The notes under the pieces were generated by a model. It saw nothing but the letters and a program-made list of their open reading frames with translations. It was not told the DNA's origin and made no database searches. Made by a program: the position numbers and the translations under genes. Of a stretch of DNA of 64,000 nucleotides, positions 12,514-25,070 are shown one piece after another (position 1 is the first letter of the stretch; every line of letters begins with the position of its first letter). This DNA comes from Lepiota brunneoincarnata (taxonomy: Eukaryota > Basidiomycota > Agaricomycetes > Agaricales > Agaricaceae), in the NCBI GenBank assembly GCA_023014365.1, contig JAEBUN010000057.1, positions 94,340 to 158,339 on the forward strand. The letters run 5' to 3'.

Positions 12514-14974
12514 CTTTCATCCAAGGACTCTGTAAGTGCTGGTCTACCGTCTCCTCGCTCGCCCAAGGTCAGTGCCAAAAGCAGAATGGCTTTGTCTGTC
12601 AAAACTAGTCGATGAAGCTCATTGTAATTGGTTTTGGACTGGTTGCTAGGTCACAATCAACGTCGAACGGTCCGTTCACTGCGAGGAAGAAGTCTGAACT
12701 TCATTCATTTCCCGTGATTTCCCTTCCGACCATTCCTTTGTTCTCGTTCCCCCCGGTCGTTGTGTTGTTCCCCCCTCAGCACCCTCTTTGTTGTAGCCCA
12801 CTCCTTCCTACGCGGAAAATGTTCGTATAATTCTAGTAAATCATCCACGGCAACGTGCATAATTATATATGTCTGGCATAGTCCAGTAAAACCAATTAGT
12901 CTACACCCTTACCTTTCAACAGCTATCGTCATTCCAGTCAGCAACAATAAATCCGTTTAGGCTGGTGTTTGGGCGAAAACGCTGAAGTCGTGCCTCGTGG
13001 GGTCTAGATGAACGCCTAGTGTCTCCATGTCCTTCGGACTCTGCTGAGTACTGGACCGGTCGAACCATCAACGTTTATGTTCCACAAGGACAAATTGCCC
13101 TAGTCAAGCGATGTTGATACCCTTAACCGGCTACGCATTGACCCACAAGAAGGAATGAAAACTGCATCCGTTCCTGAATTATGCGGCCCGACCGGCGTTT
13201 TATTGGTAGCCCGGAAGTAAACAGACAAGCGGACTGCCGGCACTCTCTCTGCACGCCTTGCCCTATCATGCAGAAGTCCGACTGAGGCAAGTGGAAGGGA
13301 ATCACTTAATTGACGACACAAAAAAACCGTTGATACGCTGTGAACTCCTAGAGACAGTCACCCTTGCTGAATTTCGCTCTCGTCCTAATTCCTCCAGCTC
13401 ATAAAGACGTGACTACAAATAACAAGGGCCCCATAAGACTAACTCTCGCTCACTATAACAGAGACATACTGATTCCGCTGGTCATCCCAGCAACATAACA
13501 ATGCTCTGAAGTCTTCTCCCCAGCCCCATGACCTGTTGGTACGACCTCCCGAGCCTGATTGAAATCACGGGCTCCATATCGACGGGCACCGTGTCTGCAA
13601 ATTTCCCGACTCGAATCATTCGACATGAGGCGAAAATAAAGAAAGGAACGCAACCCTACGCAGCTTACGGCCCGTAACGCCTTCAATTTGATTTGGTGTT
13701 GGCCAGGCCAGGGACGGCGCTGGTCCGATCGATGAACACTTGAACCCGTGATCGGAGAGACTCCAGCAGTCATAGAAGCAACCACTATCACTCCATGGTG
13801 AGGTATCTCATGGTTGAGACTAGGTCGAGGGACGCGTATCCAGAGTATTAAGCGACGTACTCATGTGTGATATAAGACCAACCTCCTTTCTTGACCTTTT
13901 TATCCTCCTTCTGTGTCATTACAACACCCTGCAACTCTTCGCTCGCAACTTCCACGACCCCCAGCTGATGGTGGATCGACCGACACTGCAACCGCTGGAA
14001 CATTCTACTTTGTACAATATATTTATACTACAGCACTAAGTGACAACAGTAAAAATATTTCGTAGAATTACTTAATATATATTAAAAAGTTAATTAATAA
14101 TTAATAACTTTTTTTATATAAACTACATCACCCTCGAGTCTCTTTTAAAGTCCTATCCTTTGTCTGGTTCTCTTACCGAGAATAACATGGAAGGGGAGCC
14201 GGGAGCCGTGTGGAAGGAATGCATGCGCCGGCGAGATTCCGGGAAGGGAGAAGTTTTGACCTAGGATTGATATCGTTGTCGCTGCGCGCACTTGTCGATG
14301 TTTATGGCTTTCATCATACACATCATAAGGACCTCTTCTGCCCCGGCCTTCTAAGAACACTCTGTTCGAGCTCTTGTTTCTTGTATAAGTGGTGCCATTG
14401 TCTCTGCATTCGTATCGTTCATGCTCATGATTTCCATCAATCGGCTCGAAGGAGGGATGGCACCTCCAAGTGGTTCGGCCTAGCATGACGGGGACTAGCG
14501 AGGAACGGAGAAACCGTAAATTTTGCCGCTGTAAGATCACTACAACTGGCGTCGTCCAGATTGTATTCAGAAACAACCAGAAATAAAACCAGGCCGCATT
14601 CCCATCCGGACTTGCTTAGACAAAGCATGTGCTCGAAATTCATTTCGACTACATCGGAACGGAAGTAGTTGTTCTGGACACGGCCCACGTTTGGATGCCA
14701 GGGAACGTGCTCGTACGCTAGATGATTTTTGGAGCTCACAGTAAGTGTTATATGGTCATCTTATCTTTGGTGGTGCCCGGGACTAGCTAGCTGAGTCGTG
14801 CATGCATCGCGGGCCGGAATATGCTGAATAAATGCACTATGATTTGTATATTCCCTCCTGTATAACTAATTGGTACGTCTCAACTATCGTTTACATTGTG
14901 TACAATACCCGACCAAAATAACTCGAGAGGTCAAACAAATAATACTTGGGAAAAACGACCGGATAGTTCCCCAT
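12514..14974. other. Gene-poor stretch, about 2.5 kb
   Basis: No domain-bearing frame is present. Minus-strand frames at 14145-14739 are open over about 100 and 143 codons and contain possible splice sites, but I recognise nothing in them. An AT-rich block lies at 14030-14125. This region lies between convergent genes, so it holds two 3' ends plus unassigned sequence. Confidence 0.4.
14084..14114. repeat. AT-rich imperfect palindrome
   Basis: Outer arms AAAAAGTTA and TAACTTTTT are perfectly complementary, with a TTAAT-rich centre that is itself nearly symmetrical. It lies inside a roughly 90-bp block of almost pure A/T. It could be a polyadenylation or terminator-like region, or a footprint of a small inverted-repeat element. 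No target duplication was identified. Confidence 0.4.
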
Positions 14975-16809
14975 TTACCATAGGGCCTGATATACACTAT
15001 ACCAGTCCCAGAACTGGGACAAGATATCGTCCCTGCTCAGCCCTATCTCATCTTCCCTCGAATCGATGGGTATCACATTCTCGAAATGATCCTGTAATTG
15101 TACAACTTCGTCTTCCGGGAACCGATCCACCACCAACGCCTTCACAGAACATCCCTTGGTTTGACGAACGGTCCCAATGGTGGCAAGTACCTCGATCTGT
15201 GCCTTTGGTTGCACCCTGGTCTGGTCCCTACACGAATAGATGTGAAGGTTCTCAAGGTAGGGCGCATACTCGAACGTGGTCGAGACATCTAGGTCATTGT
15301 CATCTATGCTGAGCTCCCCTAGGTAGGGCAAATGCCGATGGGGCTTGGACCAAAGAGCGCCGGAAACTTTAAGAGTGCGGAGAGAGGGAAGGCATTCCAG
15401 TATCTCTCGGTCGAATTGGGTGTTCCAAGTTTCGCCTGGAGCGTAAACGAGCTCCTCCACGTTTTCCAGGAGACGCTGATGCGAATGCAGTACACGCTGC
15501 GGTGCATCCCACCGGAAATTCAAGTACAGTGTGGATGCATCAAACCCAACCATGCAAGCATGGGCTGAGGACGTCTCATAAGAAGTTAACACAACTTTCT
15601 TGATTCCAGAACCGCCATGCCCCTGGTTATTGAACTGGGGGAAGTAGTCTGAGAGGGTGAGGTATTGACTTGACTCCCAGAAGCAGCGCTTGGTGGTTGG
15701 CGGGATGGCTATGTGGGCAAGAAGTGAACGGAGATGATTTCCATCGGCTACCCATGGATCTGAGTCACCAATCTCGAGATAGCAAAGGGCCGATAGTGTG
15801 ATGGTGGGCGCTGATTTGGGTATTTCTATGCCTGCCCCCATCTCATAGTGCGTAGGACCAGCACGAACGATTACAAGCTCTTCTAGAGTTGCAGAGCTCT
15901 CCGCGAGGAACGTTAGGAAACCAAATAAACTTGGTCGGGAATCCTGTGGTTGGTCATAAAGCGTAAAACGAACCAAATTCCGGAAGCAATTGTAAGGCCA
16001 AGCGGAGACATTGCTCAGATACAGGTTCTTTAGGTTGGGCAACTCATCATTAAAAATGGGTGGTAGAATTGTCACTACGTCCTCACTATTGGCGCAATCC
16101 ATCTCAAATGAGATAGATTCCAGAAGAGGCGCAGGTCGTTTGAGCAGCTCCCAAAAGGGGGAGTTACGAACCCAGGGAGTGCCAACGTGGAACTCCTGAA
16201 TTTGGGAGCCGCACTGCAGGACTTCATGGAGAGCATCATGCGCAAAATTATCTTGTGAATCTTCAGGAAGTGGGGCGGTGTAATAGACTCTGGAGGGTAT
16301 GGCTTTGGATTGGCGGAACCATTGGAGGGGAATCTCAGCGGAATCGTTACCAAAATGTGCGTGGCTCCACAACGATGGAGTGGATAGTGCCGTCCTCCGC
16401 CAGTGGCGGCATACATGGGACGCATAGATACAGTCGCGGAGTGGATTTGAGGGTAATGGGAATGGTATTTGCCTGCGTACCGGGGTTTGCAGAAAGGAAA
16501 AGATGTTGGCGAGGATTTCAGAGGGTAGGTTGTTCAGAGGCGACGTGAGGTTTCGCAAGACTTTTGTGTGAGAAATCGCCTCTACGATCTGTTTCCCTGT
16601 GGATTCGAGCTGCGGGAAGTCAACACTGCAGGCCCATGATCTAAGAAGGAACGGGGAGACTTTACCTGGCTGATATCAAGGTAGCTCAGTTGGAGACTGC
16701 CAAGACTGTCAAATTCCGTCCGCCTATTCAGTTCTGGCGTCCCAGGTGCCAATATCCAGGGGAACGTTGATAATTGTTCCAGTCGCGCAGACAAAGCAAA
16801 GAGGTCCAT
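14975..16809 (-). CDS. F-box domain protein
   Basis: Two exons, 16809-16666 and 16609-14975, joined across a 56-nt GT-AG intron, encode 592 residues. The ATG at 16809 is the only in-frame one in the first exon and has a good context (cccATGg). Residues 1-70 contain a heptad-like segment (ALSARLEQLSTF, ESTGKQIVEAI), followed by a canonical F-box: LNNLPSEILANIFSFL, then YASHVCRHWRRTALSTPSLWSH. The remaining 450 residues look like degenerate leucine-rich repeats (LKNLYLSNVSAW, LENLHIYSC), the usual layout of the hundreds of Agaricomycete F-box proteins. F-boxes bind Skp1 in SCF ubiquitin ligases; the LRR part would choose the substrate, which cannot be told from sequence. Confidence 0.88.
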
Positions 16810-17695
16810 GGGAAGAGTGGGTGCGATGACGTTTTTGGGGATCGGGATAAGCGCGTCAGGTGAGTGCTGGTGTGTTGGACTTGCCGGAGCGAGGTATTTA
16901 TTGTCAGATTGCAACACGCATGGGTGAATTTATGTAACGACTTATCTAGCATCAGCCTACTGAAAACGAGTCAGGCTGTGTGTGCTTACCTGACAAGGCA
17001 TGAAGCTTTGATGTCAGTTTGAGTCAAAGCACCGCCACCCACTTCGCACGGAGAGTTGTTTCAGTGGGGGATCCAGCTTTTAATCAGGTTTTGAACATTG
17101 CACTGCAGAAGCGCCGTGCATTAAGAGCTGGGTAGGGTTGGTTGGGGGGTTTCGGAGCTGCAGTGTATGAGATGCGGCGTTGATAAGGCCTAGAACGAAG
17201 ATATGCACAATGCAGTGCAGCTAAGGTAGCAACCGGGGCTCTGGCAGATCAATTAATATATTGATTCATACTCCCCCACAGCTACCCCAAGTTAGGTAGT
17301 CTAATTCTGTCGCTACATGAGCCAGGGCGGGCAGCATTGGCAGCGCTCGGGGGGTGGTAGCTGTTTAAACGTTTACCTAGGAATTCACATGTATACGACT
17401 CCCCACGCTGCAAGTTGGCCATCGGCTGATGGCGTGTGACGTGACACCAAATAGGAAATCCTGTTGTGGACATCTCGCCAACCCCAGTCTCAAGGTATCG
17501 TTCCAGCTATGCGACGTCGGGAAAAAATGGTGGGAAAGCCCAAGTGCCCGCGCCTGGACAGTACTGCGCGAAGTGCATGGCTACTCGTCTCCTGCGGGGA
17601 GGACGATCTTGCTGACGTGGGCAGCGTGCGGGATGTGTGTCACACAACGCGTTACGTCACATGCCGCTAATATTCCTTTCCTCCAACACACCATT
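16810..17695. promoter_or_regulatory. Divergent promoter region between F-box and ISWI genes
   Basis: About 890 bp between two outward-facing start codons. It contains frames at 17429-17690 that run into the ISWI start but lack domain character, and these are treated as upstream sequence. No repeat seen. Confidence 0.45.
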
Positions 17696-20600
17696 ATGAG
17701 CGTACGCTGTTTTTCTCAAAATCGGGATCGCTGCTCACGTCGACACTCACAGACATTCACTATCAGTGAGCTCAAGGACGACGATATCCTTAGTGACGTT
17801 GTTCCTAGCAACATCGTGTCTCGCCAGGTGCGGTTGCCAACATAGGACCAGGCCCCATTTTACTCACCTTCACGCAGGCGAGTCAAGGCGAAGATGGCGA
17901 GAGTGAATTTACGGACGAACTTATGGAAGAGGACGAGCTTATCAGTGAAGGTGAAAATGGCCAGGTGTGTCCCAGGAGTCCTTCCCAGCCTTTGTTCTGA
18001 TAGCGGTTGGCTTATAGGCCTCACCCGGACAGACTCAAGCATCGAAACAGGCCGAACGGAGGAGGCAGAGGCAGAAACGAAAGGCGGATGAGGACACGTT
18101 GCACAAGAAACGCGAGGAGATGGATATAGCCAAGGTCAGAAATTTTAGTCCTCTACTTGCTTATCGCCCACAAGTATCTAGGTCGCCGACGCTGTTAAGC
18201 GTTACTCGTATCTCCTCGGACAAACGGAGTTGTTCAAGTACTTTGTTGACATCAAGGTATTACGCGTGTAGTTTCCTGAATAATTGTTCTCTGACCTGTG
18301 TCATTAGAGAGCCCGGGACCCTGAGTACGCTGCGCTGATGGATGCACAACCTAAACCAAAAGGACGCGGCCGCAAAAAAACAACGTGGGTCGTGATCAGG
18401 CGCTATAGATGACTGAGTCTCTGACCTACATAAGTGACACCAATGCTCGGCATCGTCGCTCGGAAAAAGAGGAAGACGAGGAGCTTCTGAAGGATGGTGA
18501 ACTGGGAATGGATGGAAATGACCAACCCTTTGTGTTCGAAGAATCTCCCAACTGTGAGCCTATATCACATCATCCTTACTTCCGGCTCTAACTTTCGGCA
18601 GTCATTCACGGAACCATGCGTGGATATCAGCTACAAGGATTAAACTGGATGGTTTCATTGCACCACAACGGGCTGAATGGCATTCTGGCAGATGAAATGG
18701 TTTGCCCAACGTATCGACGCTATTAATTGTTTTTACTAAAGCTGCTTCAGGGCCTCGGCAAAACACTACAAACAATATCATTTCTGGCGTACCTTAAACA
18801 CTACCGCGATATCTCAGGACCCCACCTCATCGTTGTTCCCAAGTCCACCCTACAGAACTGGCACCGCGAATTTGAGAAGTGGACGCCTGATTTCAGGACT
18901 GTCGAACTGGCTGGTAACAAAGAAGAGCGCGCCGAAATTATCGCCAACCGTCTTTTGCCTCAGGACTTTGAAGTCTGTATCACGACTTACGAAATGTGCC
19001 TCATCGAAAAATCCGTTCTGAAGAAATTCTCCTTTGAATATATCGTCATTGACGAAGCCCATCGTATCAAAAATGTCGACTCCATCCTGGCCCAAATTGT
19101 TCGCTCATATACGTCTAGGGGTCGGCTGCTTATCACCGGAACCCCACTGCAAAACAACCTGAAGGAATTATTCGCGCTCCTCAACTTCATATGCCCAGAA
19201 ATTTTTGTTAAATATGAGGACTTGGACGCATTCCTGCATAAGGATGCAACGGGGGCTGATGAGGAGCAGGAGCGGAGTAAGAAGGTGGTCGAGGCATTGC
19301 ACAAGATTCTCCGACCATTCCTGCTTCGTCGAGTTAAATCGGATGTAGAAAAGAACCTGCTACCCAGTATGTCTAATCCTTGTTCGCCTGCTGTGCCTGG
19401 TTGACAGCCTTCAAGAGAAAGAGATCAATATCTATGTTGGTCTCACGGAAATGCAACGCAAATGGTATCGTTCAGTATTGGAAAAGGATATCGACGCTGT
19501 TAATGGTTCGTCCGCCGCACTATCCTGATTCAGTGATACCTCAACCCTCATGCGCTCATAGGATTAACGGGAAAGAAGGAAGGCAAAACTCGCCTGATGA
19601 ATATGGTCATGCAGGTATATTATTCGGTTGATCATTGTATCTTCGCCTTACAGGGTTTGCAGCTCCGTAAAGTCACCTGCCATCCATACCTATTCGATGG
19701 TGCCGTATGTATCCACACGCTCCTTTACGAAACGTTCCTTATCGTGTGATACAGGAACCTGGCCCACCCTATACCACCGATGAACACCTTATTGAGAACT
19801 CGGGAAAGATGATTATCCTCGACAAGCTACTTGCTGCCATGAAGGCCAAAGGTTCTCGGGTCCTCATCTTCAGCCAGATGAGCCGTGTTCTGGACATACT
19901 GGAGGATTACTGCCTGTTTAGAGGCTACAGTGAGAATTCTGCTCGTTCTTCGGTGGCCCGGAATGATCTCATCTTCCTTTATCTCTAGAATATTGCCGTA
20001 TTGACGGCGGAACTGCCCACGATGATCGTATCCTAGCTATTGACGAGTACAATAAACCAGACAGCGAAAGATTCATTTTTCTTCTGACTACTCGCGCTGG
20101 CGGTCTAGGCATCAACTTAACCACAGCCGATATCGTAGTTTTATACGATAGTGACTGGTATGTATTTATCCGGAGACATCCATTAGATTGTTAATTATCC
20201 CACAACAGGAATCCTCAGGCCGACCTGCAGGCCATGGACCGTGCACATCGTATCGGTCAGACGAAACAAGTCTACGTCTTCCGCTTCGTTACCGAAGGAA
20301 GTGTCGAAGAGCGAATGTTGGAACGCGCTGCGCAGAAATTACGACTTGACCAGCTCGTTATTCAGCAAGGTCGTGCACAACAAGCTGCGAAGGGCAAGTA
20401 TCAATGTCAAGTCTGAATTCGCAACGTAACTCAACCCCATGTCTAGCTGCGGCCAGCAAGGAGGAGCTGCTTGAAATGATTACTCACGGAGCTGACAAGA
20501 TCATCAATTCATCCGACAAGTACGTTCACAGAATCATCCTCTTCTCCCTCAAGTCTGATCGTACCTAGCCTCCTTATGGATGATGACATTGAAGCCATCA

Positions 20601-22107
20601 TCCACCGCGGCGAGGAGCGTACCGCCGAGCTCAGCAGCAAGTATGAGGGCTTGAACTTGGAGGACCTGAGCAATTTCAAATCAGACGCTTCGGTGCAGCA
20701 GTGGGAAGGCGAAGATTTCAGGATGGGGGTAAGCCTATAGACCACCAGGTGATGGTGTTCCACATTTACTCACCCGTCCGCCCAGCGAAAACAACTCAAC
20801 CTCAATCTCCTTTCGTTGTCAAAGCGCGAGCGCAAGTCCAACTACTCGGTTGATAGCTACTTCAAAGACACGCTCCGGGCTGGGTCATCCAAGGTAGAGA
20901 AGGCACCGAAGATGCCAAGGGCGCCTAAACAGATTGCAATGTGAGCTCCTTCTCGAACCGATTAACACCAGTGCTGAATCCTTGAATGTTAGTCAAGACT
21001 TTCAGTTCTTCCCTCCTGAGCTTGCTGCACTACAAGAGCGTGAACTTGCTGTCTATAAGGTACGCTTTCACTTCACAATACCGCACCTCCACCTCATCAT
21101 TGAACTGATACCTTAGCGAATGAACGGCATTCCTGCTGTTGCCCGAGAACCACAAGGGGATGAAGATACACCAGAAAAGCTGGAAGAGGAGCGCCAGGCG
21201 GCGCAAGAGTTCATCGATACTGGTGTGCCCTCCCCTGATTGATATCAACTTTTAAGCTCATGGTATTGGTAGCTGACGCCCTTACCGAAGAGGAAATGGC
21301 ACAGAAAGAGGAATACGCTCAACAAGGCTTCGGCGACTGGAGCCGTCGCGATTTCCAACAATTTGTTCGCGGGTTGGAAACGCATGGCTGGTGGGTATCA
21401 TAGCCTCGTTGAAGGCTACGCGTCATTCATCTTATCACAGGGATCAACCAATGGAGTTATATGCTTCTGAGATACAGGACAAAACCCCCGCTGAAGTGGA
21501 AGAATATTGTAAGGTGTTCGTGAAGAAGTGGAAGACACTCCCCGAATACCAACGTATTGCTCAGAGGATCTCTGAGGGAGAAGCAAAACGCAACAAACGA
21601 GATACCTTGGAGTATCTCCTCGGCAAAAAAATTAACTCCGTGCGATACCCCATGCAAGAGCTTGAACTCAACTACCCAACGACCAAAGGAAAGGTCTACA
21701 GCGAGGAGGAAGATCGTTATTTGCTCTGTCGATTGTTCCATTACGGTATGCAAACCGAGGACGTCTACGAACGGATCAAGAAGGACATCACGGAGTTCCC
21801 TGTGTTTCGCTTCGATTGGTTCTTCAAGAGTCGGTCACCCCAGGAGTTACAGCGCCGGTGCAATACGTTGTTGAGCATGATCGAGAAGGAGGCAGAGATG
21901 GAAGCCCAGGAGGAAGCTGCAAAGAAGTCCACCAAGGGCAAGGTACGCATCTTCAAGTTTCCTAATGGATTCATGACCAACACTACGTTCCAGAAACGCG
22001 GAATTGACGAAGTCACAAAAGCGGACAAGAAAGAATCAAGACCTCCAACTCCTCTGGTTACTTCCGCCTCGTCAACTAAACGCACTACCAAGAAAAAGAA
22101 GACATAG
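17696..22107 (+). CDS. ISWI-type SNF2 chromatin-remodelling ATPase
   Basis: About 22 introns split this gene. Domains in order: acidic N-terminus ([10 protein letters not shown]), a basic AutoN-like linker ([19 protein letters not shown]), and the SNF2 ATPase with Walker A DEMGLGKT (split by an intron after Met, 18699-18750), DEAH box IDEAHRIKN at 19050-19076, [24 protein letters not shown], and motif [14 protein letters not shown] at 20230-20265. The HAND-SANT-SLIDE module follows: [55 protein letters not shown] around [12 protein letters not shown], ending in a lysine-rich tail. HAND-SANT-SLIDE distinguishes ISWI from Snf2 and CHD proteins. It slides and spaces nucleosomes. A GC-AG intron (donor GCAAGT) lies near 20395. 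The first 51-nt intron (17702-17752) and the last (21943-21993) are stop-free and in frame. Confidence 0.95.
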
Positions 22108-22414
22108 AATGGTCAGCTTATGGTCTTTAGAGTTGGGTATCAGTCTGGTATACCCCCCCAGCAATCATTCTTGGTTCCTTTGTTGTCTGCTTCCTAAGAA
22201 GTTGTTTGTATCGATACCTTGGTTCTACTTAACATCTATGTAGATTACTCTTAATACATGTGTCGTCCCAACGAACCAGCCGTCTAACTGGCACAAAATA
22301 ATTCGGACACTGAAAACAATAAACTGTAATATTCTTATACCCTGCTGAGACATCAATGAACCACTTGATATAATTCACACCAGTTATAGATTCTGGAAGG
22401 GTAGTCATGTATAT
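22108..22414. other. Intergenic
   Basis: About 300 bp downstream of the ISWI stop, most likely its 3' UTR and terminator. No feature seen. Confidence 0.5.
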
Positions 22415-22930
22415 CTATACTAATATTTGTTCAATACGGGGAACAAGCTCTTGATTGACAAAAGAGAATGAAATAGCCCCTAAAAGCCGCTGATCACTTC
22501 GTCGACAAAGATGAGCCATTCTGGAAGAGTTCAAAAAATAGAGATCAATTGGACTGCGATGTCCAATTGCTGCACTGCAAGAAGGTAAAATCAAAGCCCT
22601 TTCTCCTTCACCAATTCTTCCTACATCATAAAGGTCCAATCCAGTGTCACCACCATCAAAGCGTTCGCCATCATTAGAAATGAAATCAAGGATAGCAAGG
22701 TTACAATCATAGGGATGAGGAGTGATGCGCCCTCTGAGAGATGATGTGCACCTGAACAATTTTGTCAAAGGTGTAGTGGGTGTCTCTGTCTGCTGCAAAA
22801 TCAGAACAAGATTAGAACAAAACACATCGGAGTTATGAACCGTGAGGTCAAGGCACGGGGCACTATGTACAGGTAGATTCTGGGATTTGTTCTTTGTGAC
22901 TTTGGCAGATGCTGCTCTGGTCGTGGGCAT
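22415..22930 (-). CDS. Hypothetical protein
   Basis: An ATG at 22930 opens a 171-residue frame to the stop at 22415-22417. The longer open frame to 23224 has no ATG at its start. The protein begins basic (TTRAASAKVTKNK), then has HNSDVFCSNLVLILQQ, a middle with CNLAILDFISNDGERFDGGDTGLDLYD, and ends EQILV. Composition is protein-like but I recognise no domain, signal peptide or membrane segment. A 34-nt stop-free stretch ending TTTTGCAG could instead be an intron. It sits between the ISWI and DSK2 genes, both highly conserved, and may be a lineage-specific gene or a chance frame. Confidence 0.35.
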   Translation of the reverse strand: MPTTRAASAKVTKNKSQNLPVHSAPCLDLTVHNSDVFCSNLVLILQQTETPTTPLTKLFRCTSSLRGRITPHPYDCNLAILDFISNDGERFDGGDTGLDLYDVGRIGEGERALILPSCSAAIGHRSPIDLYFLNSSRMAHLCRRSDQRLLGAISFSFVNQELVPRIEQILV

Positions 22931-23485
22931 GGTGGTTGGTGGTGAGACATACACAGCCCTTGGTGTCATATCTTGTGAGAGAGCACGTGATCGTTGGTGA
23001 ACCCTACCCGTGGGACGACCGCAGCTATGACCACACCCACGATGTGGGGGGACTTGTGCGGGTTTCGCCCTTGCGAAGGGGCTCATCAGAGGGCTTAACC
23101 GCTGCCCTAATCCAGCCCAACTGCACCATCCCCCCAAGCACTCATCTACACAAATAGTCGCAGGATTTCTAGGGTAGATTTGTCCAGTCGTCTCATGGCA
23201 TAGAACGCCAGAAGTATATGCCACGGCACAACAGTGTGGCAGTGCCTACACTACATGAAGTCGAATAAACACAGTAACACCATTATCATAGGACTCATTC
23301 CCCAACGATGACATTGTATGGGGGATGACATATGATATGATACTCGCTCCGCCATCAACCTCAAGTTCCCCACGAACAATGCAGGGGTCGCATATACCAT
23401 GGATACTGTCCACAAGGCACGGGAAACACAAATCAGGTAGAGGTTACAATACGACAATACACGATGCGAGCTCGTATGCGCGCCA
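22931..23485. other. Intergenic
   Basis: About 550 bp between the hypothetical frame and the DSK2 stop codon. It contains only mirror frames and the 3' side of DSK2. Nothing else recognised. Confidence 0.45.
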
Positions 23486-24878
23486 TCAAAGCCCCCCGCC
23501 ACCGAGTATGTACTCGATTGCAGAATGCACATTCCCCCCCGTCGCCAGCAATGCTCGGACGTTCTGAGACGCATTCGTGAAGCCCATGTCCTGCAGTTGC
23601 TATGGACCAGACATATAAGCTCGCGGCGTCAAGGAATAAACCAATATACTCACCTGCAATTGAACTTGGAAACGCTCCTCAGGCGGTCGCGTGTCAGCAG
23701 GAGGTGGAGGTGAACCCAAGTTGCCCAAACCACCGAGTAGCATCTGCTGCATGAGCCGAGGGTCCAAACCGAACGGGTTCAAGGGATTAGGGGGCGAACC
23801 AACACCCCCACCAGATTGTTGTCCGAAGAGGTTTGGAGTAGAAGAGGGGTTGGATGCATTCGACGGAGTTTGTTGTGCACCAGGACTTGAATTTGTTGCC
23901 GAGGGCGACAAAGGGGATTGACCAGGTACTCCGGGAGCCGGGAAGGCTGAAGGAGGGGCGAAAGGGTTGGGCGCGGCCCCTCCGCCGTTCGCGTCTCTGA
24001 GGATGGAGGCCATACGCATAAACCCCTGCAATTGTTCGGGATTCGACCTAACTAAATCAGACATGGACCAAAAAGGAGGGCGCGGCGGTACGTACATTAT
24101 CTGTCGAAACTCGTCGCTCTGAAAGATCTGCCGAACTTGAGGTCCCATAGCAGCCAGCCGCGGGTTCATTGCAATGACTTGATCGATAAGTTCAGGATTG
24201 GACATTGCGTTAGCCATTTGCTGCAGTATTCGAGGATCATTCAGCATTGAGGTCATCTGTCGAATATGAGTGTCGGACAAGTAGCAGGAAATGATTGAAA
24301 GAACCAACCATGTTAGGATCATTAGGGTTAACACCAAGGTCTGTGAAGGGGTTTATGCCAGCCATGGCACCGAAACCGAGATGGCTGTTGAGCTGCGTGA
24401 GCGGGTCATGCATATTCTGGCCAGTCTGCATGGTGGGTATTTGTTGTGGAGCGGAGGTTGAAGATGAAGTGGCTTGTTGCCGTGCCTGGCCCTTGACCAT
24501 ATGTATTGTGTGGCCGGACTGAATTTTGTAAGTAGAGAGCTGATCTTCATCCTAGAGAGGTGTGAGCAGGCGAAGAGTGTAAAGACGATGACGACGCTTG
24601 CCTTTAGGACGCGGCCTGAATATCGTCAGAAACAGGAAGGAGTTAGGTTTGTGATACGAAATACCTGAGTAGATTAACCGTTGTCGCTCAGCCTCGACGT
24701 CCGTCTCTGCCGCAATGGCACGCTTGAGGTCAACGACTGTCTTATCCGTTGTTATCGATATCTGGAGCTTGAGCTCATTTGGGCCTAAAGGAATATGAGC
24801 AAGTTCCTGTGCGCGATGGGAGAGCCACGCACCCTTGACGTTGATTCGGATTTCTGGGTGTGTCGTGTCGTCGGTCAT
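23486..24878 (-). CDS. DSK2: Ubiquilin/Dsk2-type proteasome shuttle factor
   Basis: Six exons (24878-24665, 24615-24602, 24551-24309, 24256-24096, 24047-23654, 23590-23486) give 376 residues, close to yeast Dsk2 (373). The N-terminal ubiquitin-like domain (about 10-95) shows LKLQISITTDKTVVDLKRAI, RQRLIYSGRVLKDEDQLSTY and SGHTIHMVKG. A central STI1-like region follows (MLNDPRILQQMANAMSNPEL, NPRLAAMGPQVRQIFQSDEF). A Pro/Asn/Ser-rich linker leads to a C-terminal UBA domain (MGFTNASQNVRALLATGGNVHSAIEYIL). The UBL binds the proteasome and the UBA binds ubiquitin chains, delivering substrates for degradation. Exon 2 is only 14 nt. It lies between a GT-AG intron and a GC-AG intron with donor GCAAGC, and both are needed to keep the UBL intact. 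A TATATAAG box reads on the minus strand about 45 bp upstream. Confidence 0.95.
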
Positions 24879-25070
24879 GATGGTGGAGACAGCCAATGCC
24901 GGTTAGCGAGAAAGATAGCACACTTATATAATATCTATCATGTGACCAGATTACTTTCATAAATGCCTCCGCTTGTACTGTACATCTCGCCTTGTTGCCT
25001 TGATTCTCGTCGGACTAGATAGATTCCATTAGCATTCCCCCTCCCCCCTTTCTGCAACGCATGACACTAC

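Noticed and set aside
14145..14739. Minus-strand frames of 100 and 143 codons
   Set aside because: Possible splice signals exist but there is no recognisable family and the composition is unconvincing; recorded only as part of a gene-poor stretch.
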